From assembly GCF_003287935.1 (NCBI RefSeq), contig NZ_CP030287.1, positions 5,287,022-5,351,021 on the forward strand: a stretch of DNA of 64,000 bases, given 5' to 3'. Below are positions 51,301 to 58,630 of this stretch, in pieces. The notes beneath the pieces were generated by a model. The model saw only the letters and a program-made list of their open reading frames with translations, made no database searches and was not told the origin of the DNA. The stretch is from Streptomyces sp. ICC1. GTDB taxonomy: Bacteria > Actinomycetota > Actinomycetes > Streptomycetales > Streptomycetaceae. The position numbers were made by a program, and so were the translations under genes. How positions within the stretch are numbered: the first letter of the stretch is position 1; every line of letters begins with the position of its first letter.

Positions 51301-51450
51301 CAGCGGCCAGCCGAGGAACGTCGCCAGCGCCGCCGGCACGCCGACCACGAGGAACGCCAGCGCGACGAACGCGAGGAACGCCTTGACGAAGTCGCCGAAG
51401 GACCGCCGCGGTCGCGGAGCGGAGTTCGTACGGTTACTGGTGCGTGCCAT
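48394..51450 (-). CDS. Membrane LysM protein with bacterial transcriptional activator (BTAD) domain
   Basis: A 1018-aa multi-domain protein ending the Tad operon. Helices at about 21-45, 66-92 and 115-135 are followed by an Ala/Gln-rich linker (AAAQAKAAAEHAAEAEGSTK), a LysM-like module at about 193-262 (DSLWEIAERHLGDGRRYSEI, then DLNKNRVQPDG and LIRPGWIMEMP), another helix at about 385-405 (GLPEALLGSPLLAAGLLAAL), and a large cytosolic part whose end (about 790-1000) has the BTAD repeats: VSDLDVLRSLHHEAASGRGA, GHEIIEAQLPLLVADVALAL and PEDERLWHGLLRATHATG. It could sense the cell wall and act inside. The AfsR/SARP-like BTAD lacks a visible DNA-binding wing here. Confidence 0.8.
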   Translation of the reverse strand: MARTSNRTNSAPRPRRSFGDFVKAFLAFVALAFLVVGVPAALATFLGWPLPDELPSVDFFQQQITVQTFLSVLGVVCWLAWAQFTACVLVEVKAAVSGVGMPTRVPGAGGSQALARQLVAALLLVTASAASFAPGLANLGQSPADQHRPAVAASAQQLPGQAQSQTVREAVEQQAAAQAKAAAEHAAEAEGSTKFYRIQPPQGRHHDSLWEIAERHLGDGRRYSEIYDLNKNRVQPDGEKLSKASLIRPGWIMEMPADAFGGDLVETPAAVQETERGAFAGSAAGSGNADIADYAKSGGSGAHAQGGQAKPGGKHAGKPAAGSVDTDTTQIVIPRDWSTAVPSRATPAAPATSQTPATATAVTAADGQGFSFGLPEALLGSPLLAAGLLAALGRRRRAALWQAATRSGSGGAGGAGNTPLVPTGDAADVHDALLVGADPEAVRRLDRALRGLSESLAAASRPLPTVYAAWLTGTAIHLQLAQPYGTPPAPWTHGQDPTFWQLEAGADDHADGGSGGGRDSAGDTAAPYPGLVSLGTLGDSRLLLNLESVPGIVSLSGARADRDAVMASVAAELATNGWSDRMTITLVGFGEELLPLAPSRLRHLADIDDMFQAMEAETRQRAGALGVAGHDSVLTGRTGHIQNTRWAPHLVLMAAEPTEEELDRLAGLASGAGRLGIGYFVAAGAKDVPGAAWEMEITGDGRLLAPLLGLDLEAQQLPADQRAAVVRLFNEADPGSDPAAASGGAQARGAQPFLIDITEAGRPAVYARLVGPYELIGLDTPDGDRSALLHEALALLLLHREGVNPRVLAAALWPRGATDDVRDALVERLRDWLGTDPDGTARLGSDAAGRLTLARSVVSDLDVLRSLHHEAASGRGAGDTAVRERLLTDALGLVRGPLLQDRPAGRYQWLGHEIIEAQLPLLVADVALALSGHHMGLDRPEPAIEALTVAVSSAPEDERLWHGLLRATHATGDEARLSELVARLADRGSAHGRGLAPRTEALIDELLPAWRRGGAAAG

Positions 51451-51497
51451 GGCGGCTTCCTGTGGGGTGGGCTGGACGGTACGGGGGCGGGCGCGGG

Positions 51498-51974
51498 CTA
51501 TCCGGTCATGGACTCGGCGGCCGCTCGGCCGCGCACCGTGACCGGTCCGCTGAAGAACATGCCGGTGAGCACCGGCTGGTAGGTGAGCTGGATCTCGACT
51601 TCGACGCGCTGGGCGTCGGCCGACACGCAGCGCGACGCCGCGACGTCCGGTCCGGTCATACCCACTTCCTCGGCGAATTCCTCTACCCGGTCACCGCAGT
51701 TGGCGAAGTTGATCGGGGCGCCGCCGGAGCCGTTGTACAGCGCGCCGACGTCGATGTCCTGGGCGGCGTACCGGGCGGCCTGTTCGGCGATGTCCGCCGC
51801 GCGCTCGCGCTGGGAGATCGCCATGCCGCCGTCGATCACGAAGGCGGCCAGGGCCAGGAAGAGCACGCTGAACATGATCATCGCGGCGGCGCCGGACCCC
51901 CGGTCGTCACGGATCCGCAGGCGGGCGCGGCCGGCGGCCCGGAACCGGGCGCGAAGTTTCGCAACAGGTCTCAC
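51498..51974 (-). CDS. TadG-like / pilus assembly protein with variant N-terminal motif
   Basis: A 158-aa Tad-type protein. After a basic leader comes DDRG|SGAAAMIMFSVLFLALAA, a prepilin-like hydrophobic helix, then AVIDGGMAISQRERAADIAE typical of TadG-N/PF13400, and a short Cys-containing extracytoplasmic part (FANCGDRVEEF, ASRCVSADAQR). The usual Glu at +5 is Ala, so this protein may be not processed as a pseudopilin. The GTG at 51974 overlaps the TadE stop (GTGA). Confidence 0.8.
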   Translation of the reverse strand: MRPVAKLRARFRAAGRARLRIRDDRGSGAAAMIMFSVLFLALAAFVIDGGMAISQRERAADIAEQAARYAAQDIDVGALYNGSGGAPINFANCGDRVEEFAEEVGMTGPDVAASRCVSADAQRVEVEIQLTYQPVLTGMFFSGPVTVRGRAAAESMTG

Positions 51975-52417
51975 GCGGCCCTCCGGTAGCGGTCGAGGGG
52001 CGAGGTCGAGCGGCCGGTGACCACCTTCGGGACGTCGAGCCCGAGCATGGCGAGCCCGCGGATCTGGCAGCTGACCTCGACGGTGAAGAACCCGCCCGCA
52101 ACGAAACCCGTGCTGGTCTTGCGCACCGTCACCGGGCCCGCGCACACGTCGCTGAGATCGGCCTCGGCCGCCTTGACCGCCTCGGACATGGCGGTCTCCT
52201 GGTCCTTCTGGATGGAGCCGGCTCGCGCGGCGTCGCGCGCGGCGCCGTCGACCGCGCCCCGGCCCTCCACGAGCTGGCCGAAGGCGACGAGCACGAGGAT
52301 GAAGAGGAAGGCGACGGGGGCGAGGATGACCATCTCGATGGTGGAGATCCCCCGGTCGCCCGCGCCCGCGCCCACACCCGCTTCCGCGACCCGCTGCCGG
52401 ATCCGTCTGATGATCAC
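51971..52417 (-). CDS. TadE-family pseudopilin
   Basis: A 148-aa pseudopilin. Prepilin cleavage is expected at GDRG|ISTIEMVILAPVAFLF, with Glu at +5. The helix is followed by GQLVEGRGAVDGAARDAARA, the TadE signature, and a beta-rich end with two Cys (DVCAGPVTVRKT, VEVSCQIRGLAML). The ATG at 52417 is 7 nt after the preceding TadE stop. Works in assembling the Flp pilus. Confidence 0.87.
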   Translation of the reverse strand: MIIRRIRQRVAEAGVGAGAGDRGISTIEMVILAPVAFLFILVLVAFGQLVEGRGAVDGAARDAARAGSIQKDQETAMSEAVKAAEADLSDVCAGPVTVRKTSTGFVAGGFFTVEVSCQIRGLAMLGLDVPKVVTGRSTSPLDRYRRAA

Positions 52418-52424
52418 CGGAGCG

Positions 52425-52880
52425 TCACCCGCCTTCCGGTACGAAGCGCTCGACCGGCCCGCTCGACTGCGCGTGGACGGCCATGGAGAAGCCGGGGATG
52501 ACGGCGGGCACCTTGGCGGTGATCTCGACGCTCACGGTGTTCGCGTCGGGCCGGGTGACCGTCACCCGCGGCGAGACCACCAGCTGCGGCCCCAGTTGCT
52601 GGATGTAGCTGTCGACGGTGTCCCTCGCCTTCTGCTGCCAGCCGTCCGGGTTGGCGTCCGCCGAGGCCCGCGCCTTGCGCGCGCCGGCCTGCGCGGCCGC
52701 CTGGGCCACGTGGTCCGCGAAGAAGTACAGGGCGAACTGGACCGTCATGAAGATCATGAAGAACAGGAAGGGCGTCAGGAACACGAACTCGATCGCGGTC
52801 ATGCCGGAGTCGCCCCGGGCGGAGGCGGCCTCCACCCGGCGGCGTACTGCGGTGCGCAGTCGGTCTGCGATGCGGAACAC
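52425..52880 (-). CDS. TadE-family pseudopilin
   Basis: A 151-aa pseudopilin. Cleavage is expected at GDSG|MTAIEFVFLTPFLFFMI, with Glu at +5. The stretch FALYFFADHVAQAAAQAGAR is the TadE motif and the C-terminal domain (VSPRVTVTRPDANTVSVEIT) is beta-rich. I take the GTG at 52880 (VFRIADRLRTAVRRR), 20 nt after the flp stop; no clear ribosome site is visible and translation may depend on coupling. Confidence 0.85.
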   Translation of the reverse strand: MFRIADRLRTAVRRRVEAASARGDSGMTAIEFVFLTPFLFFMIFMTVQFALYFFADHVAQAAAQAGARKARASADANPDGWQQKARDTVDSYIQQLGPQLVVSPRVTVTRPDANTVSVEITAKVPAVIPGFSMAVHAQSSGPVERFVPEGG

Positions 52881-52900
52881 GGCGTAGGGACGCGTGGGGG

Positions 52901-53164
52901 TTACGGCTTGCCGCCGCCGCCGCCACCCGCGCAGGTGCCGGACTGGTTGGCGCCCGCGATGCAGTCGCTCACCTTCTTGGCACCGCCGTCGAGCGCGCCG
53001 CCGATGACGGCCGCGACCACGCCCACGATCGCCACGACCACCGCCGAGATGATCACCCACTCGACGGCCGAGGCCCCGCGGTCGCGCGCGCGCCGCCCGC
53101 GGTCGCGGACGAAGGCGGCAACCGCGTCGAGGGCGGGATGGCTGAAGCTGAATCCGTTTTTCAT
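52901..53164 (-). CDS. Flp-type pilin, major subunit
   Basis: An 87-aa pilin precursor. The leader ends in RARDRG with cleavage before ASAVEWVIISAVVVAIVGVV (Glu +5), then AAVIGGALDGGAKKVSDCIA and a Cys-containing, Gly-rich tail (NQSGTCAGGGGGGKP). Two Cys in the mature tail could form a disulfide. It is longer than typical Flp pilins but fits actinobacterial ones. It lies after tadC and before the pseudopilins. Confidence 0.88.
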   Translation of the reverse strand: MKNGFSFSHPALDAVAAFVRDRGRRARDRGASAVEWVIISAVVVAIVGVVAAVIGGALDGGAKKVSDCIAGANQSGTCAGGGGGGKP

Positions 53165-53226
53165 GGTGGAGAAGTCCTCTCGGGAATCGGTACGTTGCAC
53201 AGGGGCCGGCGGTTCGCCGGGAAGGG

Positions 53227-54159
53227 TCAGCCGAACTGGAAGACGCGCATGCCGGCCGGGAAGATCAGGAACACCAGGAACCCGGCGCACAGCAGCAGCT
53301 GCGCGACGAGCATCGACTGCGACTTCTCACCGGCGCTGCCCTCGATCTCGGCCATCTCGCGGTGCCGCATCGTCTCGGCGCGGGAGGCCAGGGACTCCCG
53401 TACCTTCGCGCCGTCCTCCGCGACGAGCGCGAGCGCGCCCGCCAGGTCCTTCAGCTCCTCCACCCCCAGCTCCTCGCCCAGGGTGCCGAGCGCCTGCCAG
53501 TGGCTGGTGCCGGTGATCCGGGCGTCGTGCAGGGTGTTGCGGATCCGGCGCAGCGCCCAGCCGTCGCTGACCTCGGCGGCGGCCATCAGGGCCTCCGGGA
53601 GGCCCCGGCCGCCGGCCAGGTTCATGGCGACGAGGTCGAGGTAGGCCCCGATGACCCGGCGCAGGTCGCGGCGCTTGTCCGCGGCGTCCCGCCGGACCTC
53701 CAGGTCGGGAAGGAAGAAGAAGAGGGCGGCGCAGGCCAGCGCCAGCCAGAGCGGCACGACCGGTCCGCTGCCGAACCCGATGGTCGCGACGATCACGAAG
53801 AGGAACGGGCCGAAGATGAGTCCGGCCGCGGCGAGCAGGATCTTCGTCGCCAGGAAGCTCTCCCAGCTGCGCTCCAGCACGGCCAGGTCGGCGCGCAGGG
53901 AGCGCTGCTCCCAGCCCTGCTGGCGGTAGAAGTCGGCGATCCGCAGGCCGACGCGGGCCCGGAAGGAGTCCAGCCGGCCCGGGTCCTCGGCGGTGGTGGA
54001 GCGCGGGAGCGTCGAGTACGCCGCCCCGCGCGCCCGCATCTCGTCGATCCGGGCCACGGTCGCGACCGCGCCCCGCCGGGACGGCATGAGGGCCCGTACG
54101 AGGGCGTAGATGCCGAGGCCGAGGACGGCTCCGACGACGACGGGCAGGGTGAGGTTCAC
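53227..54159 (-). CDS. tadC: TadC, type II secretion system F-like membrane protein
   Basis: A 310-aa inner-membrane platform protein. Helices lie near 5-24, 108-128, 132-155 and 285-308. The GspF core includes RRDLRRVIGAYLDLVAMNLA with GGRGLPEALMAAAEVS and AEDGAKVRESLASRAETMRH. ATG 54159 overlaps the tadB stop (ATGA). TadB and TadC form the platform for pilus assembly. Confidence 0.88.
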   Translation of the reverse strand: MNLTLPVVVGAVLGLGIYALVRALMPSRRGAVATVARIDEMRARGAAYSTLPRSTTAEDPGRLDSFRARVGLRIADFYRQQGWEQRSLRADLAVLERSWESFLATKILLAAAGLIFGPFLFVIVATIGFGSGPVVPLWLALACAALFFFLPDLEVRRDAADKRRDLRRVIGAYLDLVAMNLAGGRGLPEALMAAAEVSDGWALRRIRNTLHDARITGTSHWQALGTLGEELGVEELKDLAGALALVAEDGAKVRESLASRAETMRHREMAEIEGSAGEKSQSMLVAQLLLCAGFLVFLIFPAGMRVFQFG

Positions 54160-55097
54160 TGCGGTACGACCTCCTCGCTCGGGCTCGGCGGCCGCGCGAA
54201 GCGGACCTCCGTGTGGTCACGGACCAGGAAGCGCTCGGGCGTCTCGATGGTGGCCAGCTTGCGCAGCCACCAGAAGCCCAGGGCGAAGAGCCCGCACACG
54301 CACGCGAGGACCATCTGGCCGACGAGGGTGCCGTACGGCTCGACGAACTCCCGGTTGAAGACGGACAGGCCGACGACGAAGGCCACGCTGACGCTGATGA
54401 CGATCTGGACGCTGCGCCGGGTGCTGGAGCGCTGGGCCATCACGCGCTGGCGCATGTCGACCTCCTCGCGGGCCGACTTGGCGAGCGCGCCGAGCACCTG
54501 GCGCAGGCCGGGGCCGCGCAGGCGCGCGTTGAGGATCAGCGCGGCGACGATGATGTCGGCGGACGCGTCGTCGATCTCGTCGGCGAGCGTCTGCAACGCG
54601 TCGGGCAGCGGCGTACGGGAGCGCAGCCGGTCGACGAGCGCTTCGAGGTGGGGCCGCAGCGCGGGCGCGGCGGCGCGCGCCGAGGCGGGGATGGCCTGCT
54701 CCAGGCCGACGGCCCCGGCGATGGTGTCGCGCAGCGACTCGGTCCAGGCGGCGAGCGCCTCGACCCGGCGCATCGCGGAGCGCTCCTCCGCGGCTCCGCC
54801 GAAGAGGCGGTCCCAGAAGAAGACGAGCACGCCGGCGGCCACGCCGGCCACCGCCCAGCGGGTCACCAGCAGCACGGCGATGCCGACGCCGGCCGCGAGC
54901 GAGCCGCGGCGGCCGGCGAACCGGGCCAGCTCCGCGAGGCGCTCGCGCGAATCCGCCTTCTCGTGCGCGGGCTTGGGTGGCAGGCCGCGGACGGCGACGA
55001 CGAGCAGCGCGAGCCCGCCGCCGATTCCCAGGCCGCTCAGGAGCGCGTACAGCACGGGCAGCGAGAAGAGCCCGCCCATGGAGGAGATGCCGTTCAT
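54156..55097 (-). CDS. tadB: TadB, type II secretion system F-like membrane protein
   Basis: A 313-aa platform protein. N-terminal helices are about 12-30 and 65-88; the GspF domain has EALAAWTESLRDTIAGAVGL, AASARAAAPALRPHLEALVD (with the usual acidic helices) and QRSSTRRSVQIVISVSVAFV near the C-terminal membrane helices. ATG 55097 is 7 nt after the tadA stop. It pairs with TadC. Confidence 0.88.
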   Translation of the reverse strand: MNGISSMGGLFSLPVLYALLSGLGIGGGLALLVVAVRGLPPKPAHEKADSRERLAELARFAGRRGSLAAGVGIAVLLVTRWAVAGVAAGVLVFFWDRLFGGAAEERSAMRRVEALAAWTESLRDTIAGAVGLEQAIPASARAAAPALRPHLEALVDRLRSRTPLPDALQTLADEIDDASADIIVAALILNARLRGPGLRQVLGALAKSAREEVDMRQRVMAQRSSTRRSVQIVISVSVAFVVGLSVFNREFVEPYGTLVGQMVLACVCGLFALGFWWLRKLATIETPERFLVRDHTEVRFARPPSPSEEVVPQ

Positions 55098-55104
55098 GTC
55101 CGCC

Positions 55105-56412
55105 TCACCCCCAGGATCCGCTGGGGCGGTAGCCGTAGGGGATCAGTTCCTCGATGCAGGAGATCGCCGCGTGCGGGACGACCCGGCCGTCGGAGGTCTC
55201 CGCGAACACCTCGCTGGAGAGCACCCGGCCGTCGACGCCGTTGACCTCGCGCACGGAGGTGACCACGCGGCGCAGCCGGCCGCCGCCGTGGAACTCGTTG
55301 CGGCGCTCGACGAACACCACGAAGTTGATGGCGCCGGCCACCAGCATCTGGCTCGCCTCGATCGGGAGCCGTTCGGCGGCCTGCAGCGCGTAGGTGGAGA
55401 TGCGGCTGAAGACCTCGCTGGAGCTGTTGGCGTGGATCGTGGAGAGCGAGCCGTCGTTGCCCTGCGACATGGCGTTGAGCATGGTGACGATCTCGTCGCC
55501 GAGGACCTCGCCGACGATGACCCGGGAGGGGTTCATGCGCAGCGAGCGGCGCACCAGCTCGGACATCATGATGGCGCCCTGGCCCTCGGAGTTGGGCAGC
55601 CGTTCCTCGAACGCCACGACGTTGGGGTGGAGTTCGGCGAACTGGTCCAGGCCCAGCTCCAGCGCGCGCTCCACGGTGATCAGGCGCTCGGTCGGCGGGA
55701 TCTCGTTGGCGAGGGCGCGCAGCAGCGTCGTCTTTCCGGCGTTGGTCGCGCCCGCGATCATCAGGTTCTTGCGGGCGCGGACGGCGCAGGACAGGAAGTG
55801 CGCGAGCTCGGGGGTGAGCGTGCCGTTGCCCACCAGGTCCGAGATGAAGACCTTGCCCATGCGGGCGCGGCGGATGGAGAGCGAGGGGCGGCGGGTGACG
55901 TCCATGACCGCCGAGAGGCGCGAGCCGTCGGGCAGCCGCAGGTCGAGCTGCGGGTTCGCCGAGTCGAAGGGGCGCGAGGAGAGGCCGGAGTAGGCGCCGA
56001 GGACCTGGATGAGCTCGATGAGCTCCTCGTCGGTCTCGGCGACCGGGTCGGCGCGGAGCTCGTTGCCGTTGGCGTAGCCGACGAAGACCTGGTCGCAGCC
56101 GTTGATGTCGATGTTCTCGACCTCGGGGTCGTCGAGCAGCGGCTGCAGGCGGCCCACTCCGAAGAGCGCGGCGTGCACGGCCGCCGCGAACTGCTCCTCG
56201 GTCTCGGCGTCGAAGGGGGTGCGGCCGAGGTTGATCTCGGCGCGGGCGTGCTCTTCGAGTATCTGGGCGATGACGGCGCGGGCGTACTGGCGCTCGTCCT
56301 CGCCGGACATCTGCATCAGCCCGGACAGCTGGTCCACGCGGCGCTGCTCGGCGATGCGGTCGCCGGCCTCCTGGCGGAACCGCTTGACGAGCTGGTGGTC
56401 GACGACGCTCAT
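55105..56412 (-). CDS. tadA: TadA/CpaF-type pilus assembly ATPase
   Basis: A 435-aa secretion ATPase. Walker A is GATNAGKT (221-228). The CpaF core has PEVENIDINGCDQVFVGYAN, FDSANPQLDLRLPDGSRLSA, ITVERALELGLDQFAELHPN, the Walker B/Asp box SRVIVGEVLGDEIVTMLNAM and the His box GNDGSLSTIHANSSSEVFSR. It powers assembly of the pilus through TadB and TadC. ATG 56412 overlaps the TadZ stop. Length normal for CpaF. Confidence 0.93.
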   Translation of the reverse strand: MSVVDHQLVKRFRQEAGDRIAEQRRVDQLSGLMQMSGEDERQYARAVIAQILEEHARAEINLGRTPFDAETEEQFAAAVHAALFGVGRLQPLLDDPEVENIDINGCDQVFVGYANGNELRADPVAETDEELIELIQVLGAYSGLSSRPFDSANPQLDLRLPDGSRLSAVMDVTRRPSLSIRRARMGKVFISDLVGNGTLTPELAHFLSCAVRARKNLMIAGATNAGKTTLLRALANEIPPTERLITVERALELGLDQFAELHPNVVAFEERLPNSEGQGAIMMSELVRRSLRMNPSRVIVGEVLGDEIVTMLNAMSQGNDGSLSTIHANSSSEVFSRISTYALQAAERLPIEASQMLVAGAINFVVFVERRNEFHGGGRLRRVVTSVREVNGVDGRVLSSEVFAETSDGRVVPHAAISCIEELIPYGYRPSGSWG

Positions 56413-57374
56413 CGCGCCCCGCCCGGGGCGGCGTCGGGGCCGCCGGGGCCTGCGGGGCCGGGTACGAGGCCGGACGCGGCGCCCGTGCCCATGCCCGTGC
56501 CGTGGCCGGGGCCCATGCCCATGCCCGTGCCGTGGCCGGTGCCGGGGCCGGCGCCGGGGCCCGGAACGGCCCACGCGGCCCCGTACTGCTGGTTGATGTC
56601 CTGGGCCACCTGCCGGGCGGACCGGATCAGCAGGGACTTGTCCAGCCGGCCGCGGCGGCGCCCGGCCAACTGCTCGGAGCCCACCGGGTCGTACGCCAGG
56701 GTGCCGAGCACCCGGGCGCCGGACCGGGAGGCGAGCAGCATCTCGTTGACCTGGTTGCCGATCTTCGCGGAGTCCTTGGGGTCGGCCACCAGCAGCACCC
56801 CCAGCAGCGGGGTCCCGAGCTGCGCGGTGCCGCGCCCCGGTCCGCCGCCGTGCAGGCGCGCGGAGAGGGCGAGCGCCCTGTCGCGCACGCGGGCGATGGA
56901 CTCGGGCGCCGTACGGGCGACCAGCAGCACCAGGGAGGCCTGGGCGAACAGCTCCACCGCCGGGCCGTCCCCGGAGATGCGCCCGCAGTCGGCGATGACG
57001 TCGGCGGGCGCGTGCGGGGACTCGGCGAGCGCGGCGAAGGCCCGCCCCAGCAGCGGCCATTGCCCTACGAGGCCTGCGGCCTGCTCTGAGGAGCCCAGCC
57101 CGACCAGCACCTCGAGGCCGCCGGACATGGCCTGCGCGTGGTCCCACAGCTGGTCGGGGGCCAGGCCCCGGCGGGCGGTCGCGGCGATGGACAGCATGCC
57201 GGTGTTGGGGTCGAGCGGGCCGCCGTGGGCGGCGGGGCTGCGGTAGACGAGGTCGCCGCCGGCCGGGTCGGTCTCGGCGAGGAGCGCACGCCGCGGCCAG
57301 ACCGCCGAGAGGGCGACGGCCGCGGTGGTGACGCCGGGTGATCCCTTGTCCGCGGCGAGGGCGATGAGCGCCAT
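56409..57374 (-). CDS. tadZ: TadZ/CpaE-like MinD-family protein with variant P-loop
   Basis: A 321-aa protein expected to localise the Tad machine. It starts MALIALAADKGSPGVTTAAV, where KGSPGVTT replaces the deviant Walker A KGGxGKTT: the first Lys is kept but the phosphate-contacting Lys is Val. The ETDPAGGDLVYR loop (about 35-46) is the switch-like Asp. The C terminus (about 270-320) is a Gly/Pro/Met repeat, GTGHGTGMGMGPGHG. It follows the CpaB-like gene after a repeat-rich 180-bp spacer and overlaps tadA. Confidence 0.8.
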   Translation of the reverse strand: MALIALAADKGSPGVTTAAVALSAVWPRRALLAETDPAGGDLVYRSPAAHGGPLDPNTGMLSIAATARRGLAPDQLWDHAQAMSGGLEVLVGLGSSEQAAGLVGQWPLLGRAFAALAESPHAPADVIADCGRISGDGPAVELFAQASLVLLVARTAPESIARVRDRALALSARLHGGGPGRGTAQLGTPLLGVLLVADPKDSAKIGNQVNEMLLASRSGARVLGTLAYDPVGSEQLAGRRRGRLDKSLLIRSARQVAQDINQQYGAAWAVPGPGAGPGTGHGTGMGMGPGHGTGMGTGAASGLVPGPAGPGGPDAAPGGAR

Positions 57375-57390
57375 GTGGCTTCTGCTTTCC

Positions 57391-57546
57391 TGTGCTTGCC
57401 TGTGCTTGCCGGCCGGTGGCCGCCGACGGCCGGCCGGCGGCTTCCGCGGCCCGTGACCCGTTGGCCTGTGACCCGTTGGCCCGTGACCTACGGCCTACGA
57501 CCTATGACCGATGGACCGGATGACCGATGGACCGGATGACCGATGG
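57391..57546. repeat. Tandem-repeat spacer between the CpaB-like gene and tadZ
   Basis: Three sets of perfect or near-perfect tandem repeats follow one another: TGTGCTTGCC twice (57391-57410), CCGTGACCCGTTGGC / CTGTGACCCGTTGGC / CCGTGACC (57451-57488) and GACCGATGGACCGGAT twice plus GACCGATGG (57506-57546). No ORF is seen. This region holds the tadZ leader and may vary in length between strains. Confidence 0.85.
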
Positions 57547-57553
57547 CTGTCGA

Positions 57554-58264
57554 TCAGCCGGAGGCACCCGGGATCAGCACCAGGGCGACCTGGCCGGCCG
57601 CGGCCGCCTGGGTCAGGGGTGCGATCTCGGCCGTGCCGACCATGACGGTGACGGGCAGGTTGCCGCTGCCGATGGAGCCGCCCTCACCGACGAAGACGTC
57701 GTTGACCTTGGCGTCGCGCACGAGCAGCGTGTTGCCGTCGGCGGCGCCGCCCGCGGTACCACCCTTCGGGGCGTCGCCGCCCACCCGGTAAGCCGCGACG
57801 TGGTCGCCGACCTTGAGCCCGGCCGGGTACTGGCCCGCCTTGAGGGAGAGGCCCACGAAGGCCTTGCCCTCGGGCAGCCCGCCGACGTCGGAGAACATCT
57901 GGCCGATCGCGATGGTGCCCTTGACCAGAGTGTTCTTGGCCTTGAGCTGCTTGAGCGCGTCCCGCTGCTCCCAGCGGACGTAATCGACGGCCGGATCGTC
58001 GGCGACCAGCACCGAGGTCATCGCGGCATCGGTGACGGCCTTGCCGGCCGGTACCTCCGCCGAGATGCGGACCACCTCGATCCGCTCACCGGCGCGCAGC
58101 ACGAGGACCGTTGCGCCGAGGGCGCCGATCAGGATGAGCAGCACGGCGAGGGCGGCGAGAGCGGGCTTGCGCTCCCGGCCGGCCGTGGGAAGCCGCTCCC
58201 CCACCGGCGCTGCCTGGCCCGGACCCCTGTGACTGGGCGCACCCGCGCGTTCCTGGACTTTCAC
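57554..58264 (-). CDS. CpaB/RcpC-like SAF-domain protein
   Basis: A 236-aa protein with one membrane helix (about 35-58, LAVLLILIGALGATVLVL) and a SAF domain outside: RISAEVPAGKAVTDAAM, LVKGTIAIGQMFSDVG and GLKVGDHVAAYRVGG. CpaB proteins line the Flp pilus channel in diderms and are kept in actinobacterial Tad loci with unclear role. The GTG at 58264 has GGGGGAG upstream. It is first in the operon, 290 bp after a palindrome in the promoter gap. Confidence 0.8.
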   Translation of the reverse strand: MKVQERAGAPSHRGPGQAAPVGERLPTAGRERKPALAALAVLLILIGALGATVLVLRAGERIEVVRISAEVPAGKAVTDAAMTSVLVADDPAVDYVRWEQRDALKQLKAKNTLVKGTIAIGQMFSDVGGLPEGKAFVGLSLKAGQYPAGLKVGDHVAAYRVGGDAPKGGTAGGAADGNTLLVRDAKVNDVFVGEGGSIGSGNLPVTVMVGTAEIAPLTQAAAAGQVALVLIPGASG

Positions 58265-58330
58265 TCCACGCTCCCCCGTGCACCTACGACAGACAAACTC
58301 GGCCAATACCCAACAGAATCAAATATACGG

Positions 58331-58348
58331 TTGAGTTGACCAACTCAA
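58331..58348. promoter_or_regulatory. Palindrome in the divergent tad/lipoprotein intergenic region
   Basis: TTGAGTTG and CAACTCAA (58331-58338, 58341-58348) are perfect half-sites around AC. The 366-bp gap (58265-58630) is the most A/T-rich stretch nearby; a second palindrome GCACATGTGC is at 58381-58390. No coding signal is found in the gap. It should hold the promoters of the tad operon (leftward) and the lipoprotein gene (rightward), and the palindromes are candidate binding sites. Confidence 0.6.
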
Positions 58349-58630
58349 AGAAGAACCAAAGTGCTCGCACGGTAGCAGTGGCACATGTGCACCTCAAGGC
58401 GAGCCCGCCCCCGTGGACACACCCCCGCACGGCGGCCGGCCCCGCCCTCCGCCGTGCCGGGGCCGGGAACGGCCGTCGCAGTTGCGACATTCGCCGGAAA
58501 CCTCCGGGCCCGGAAGCGGAGGCTGAGCCAACCGACTGTTACGTAAAGGGAATCGCCCTGGCGAAACCGTTCGCGGCGCAGGTAGCGTCAGACAGCTTCA
58601 GACGTCCTACGCCCCACCAGGAGCCGCCCA

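Noticed and set aside
48331..51582. 1083-codon open frame on the plus strand opposite the LysM-BTAD gene
   Set aside because: It is Gly/Arg/Gln-rich noise produced by the GC-rich antisense strand; the minus strand has recognisable domains and operon context.
53362..57246. 1294-codon open frame on the plus strand opposite tadC-tadZ
   Set aside because: It spans five well-supported minus-strand genes and shows only low-complexity composition, so it is a shadow of their codon bias.
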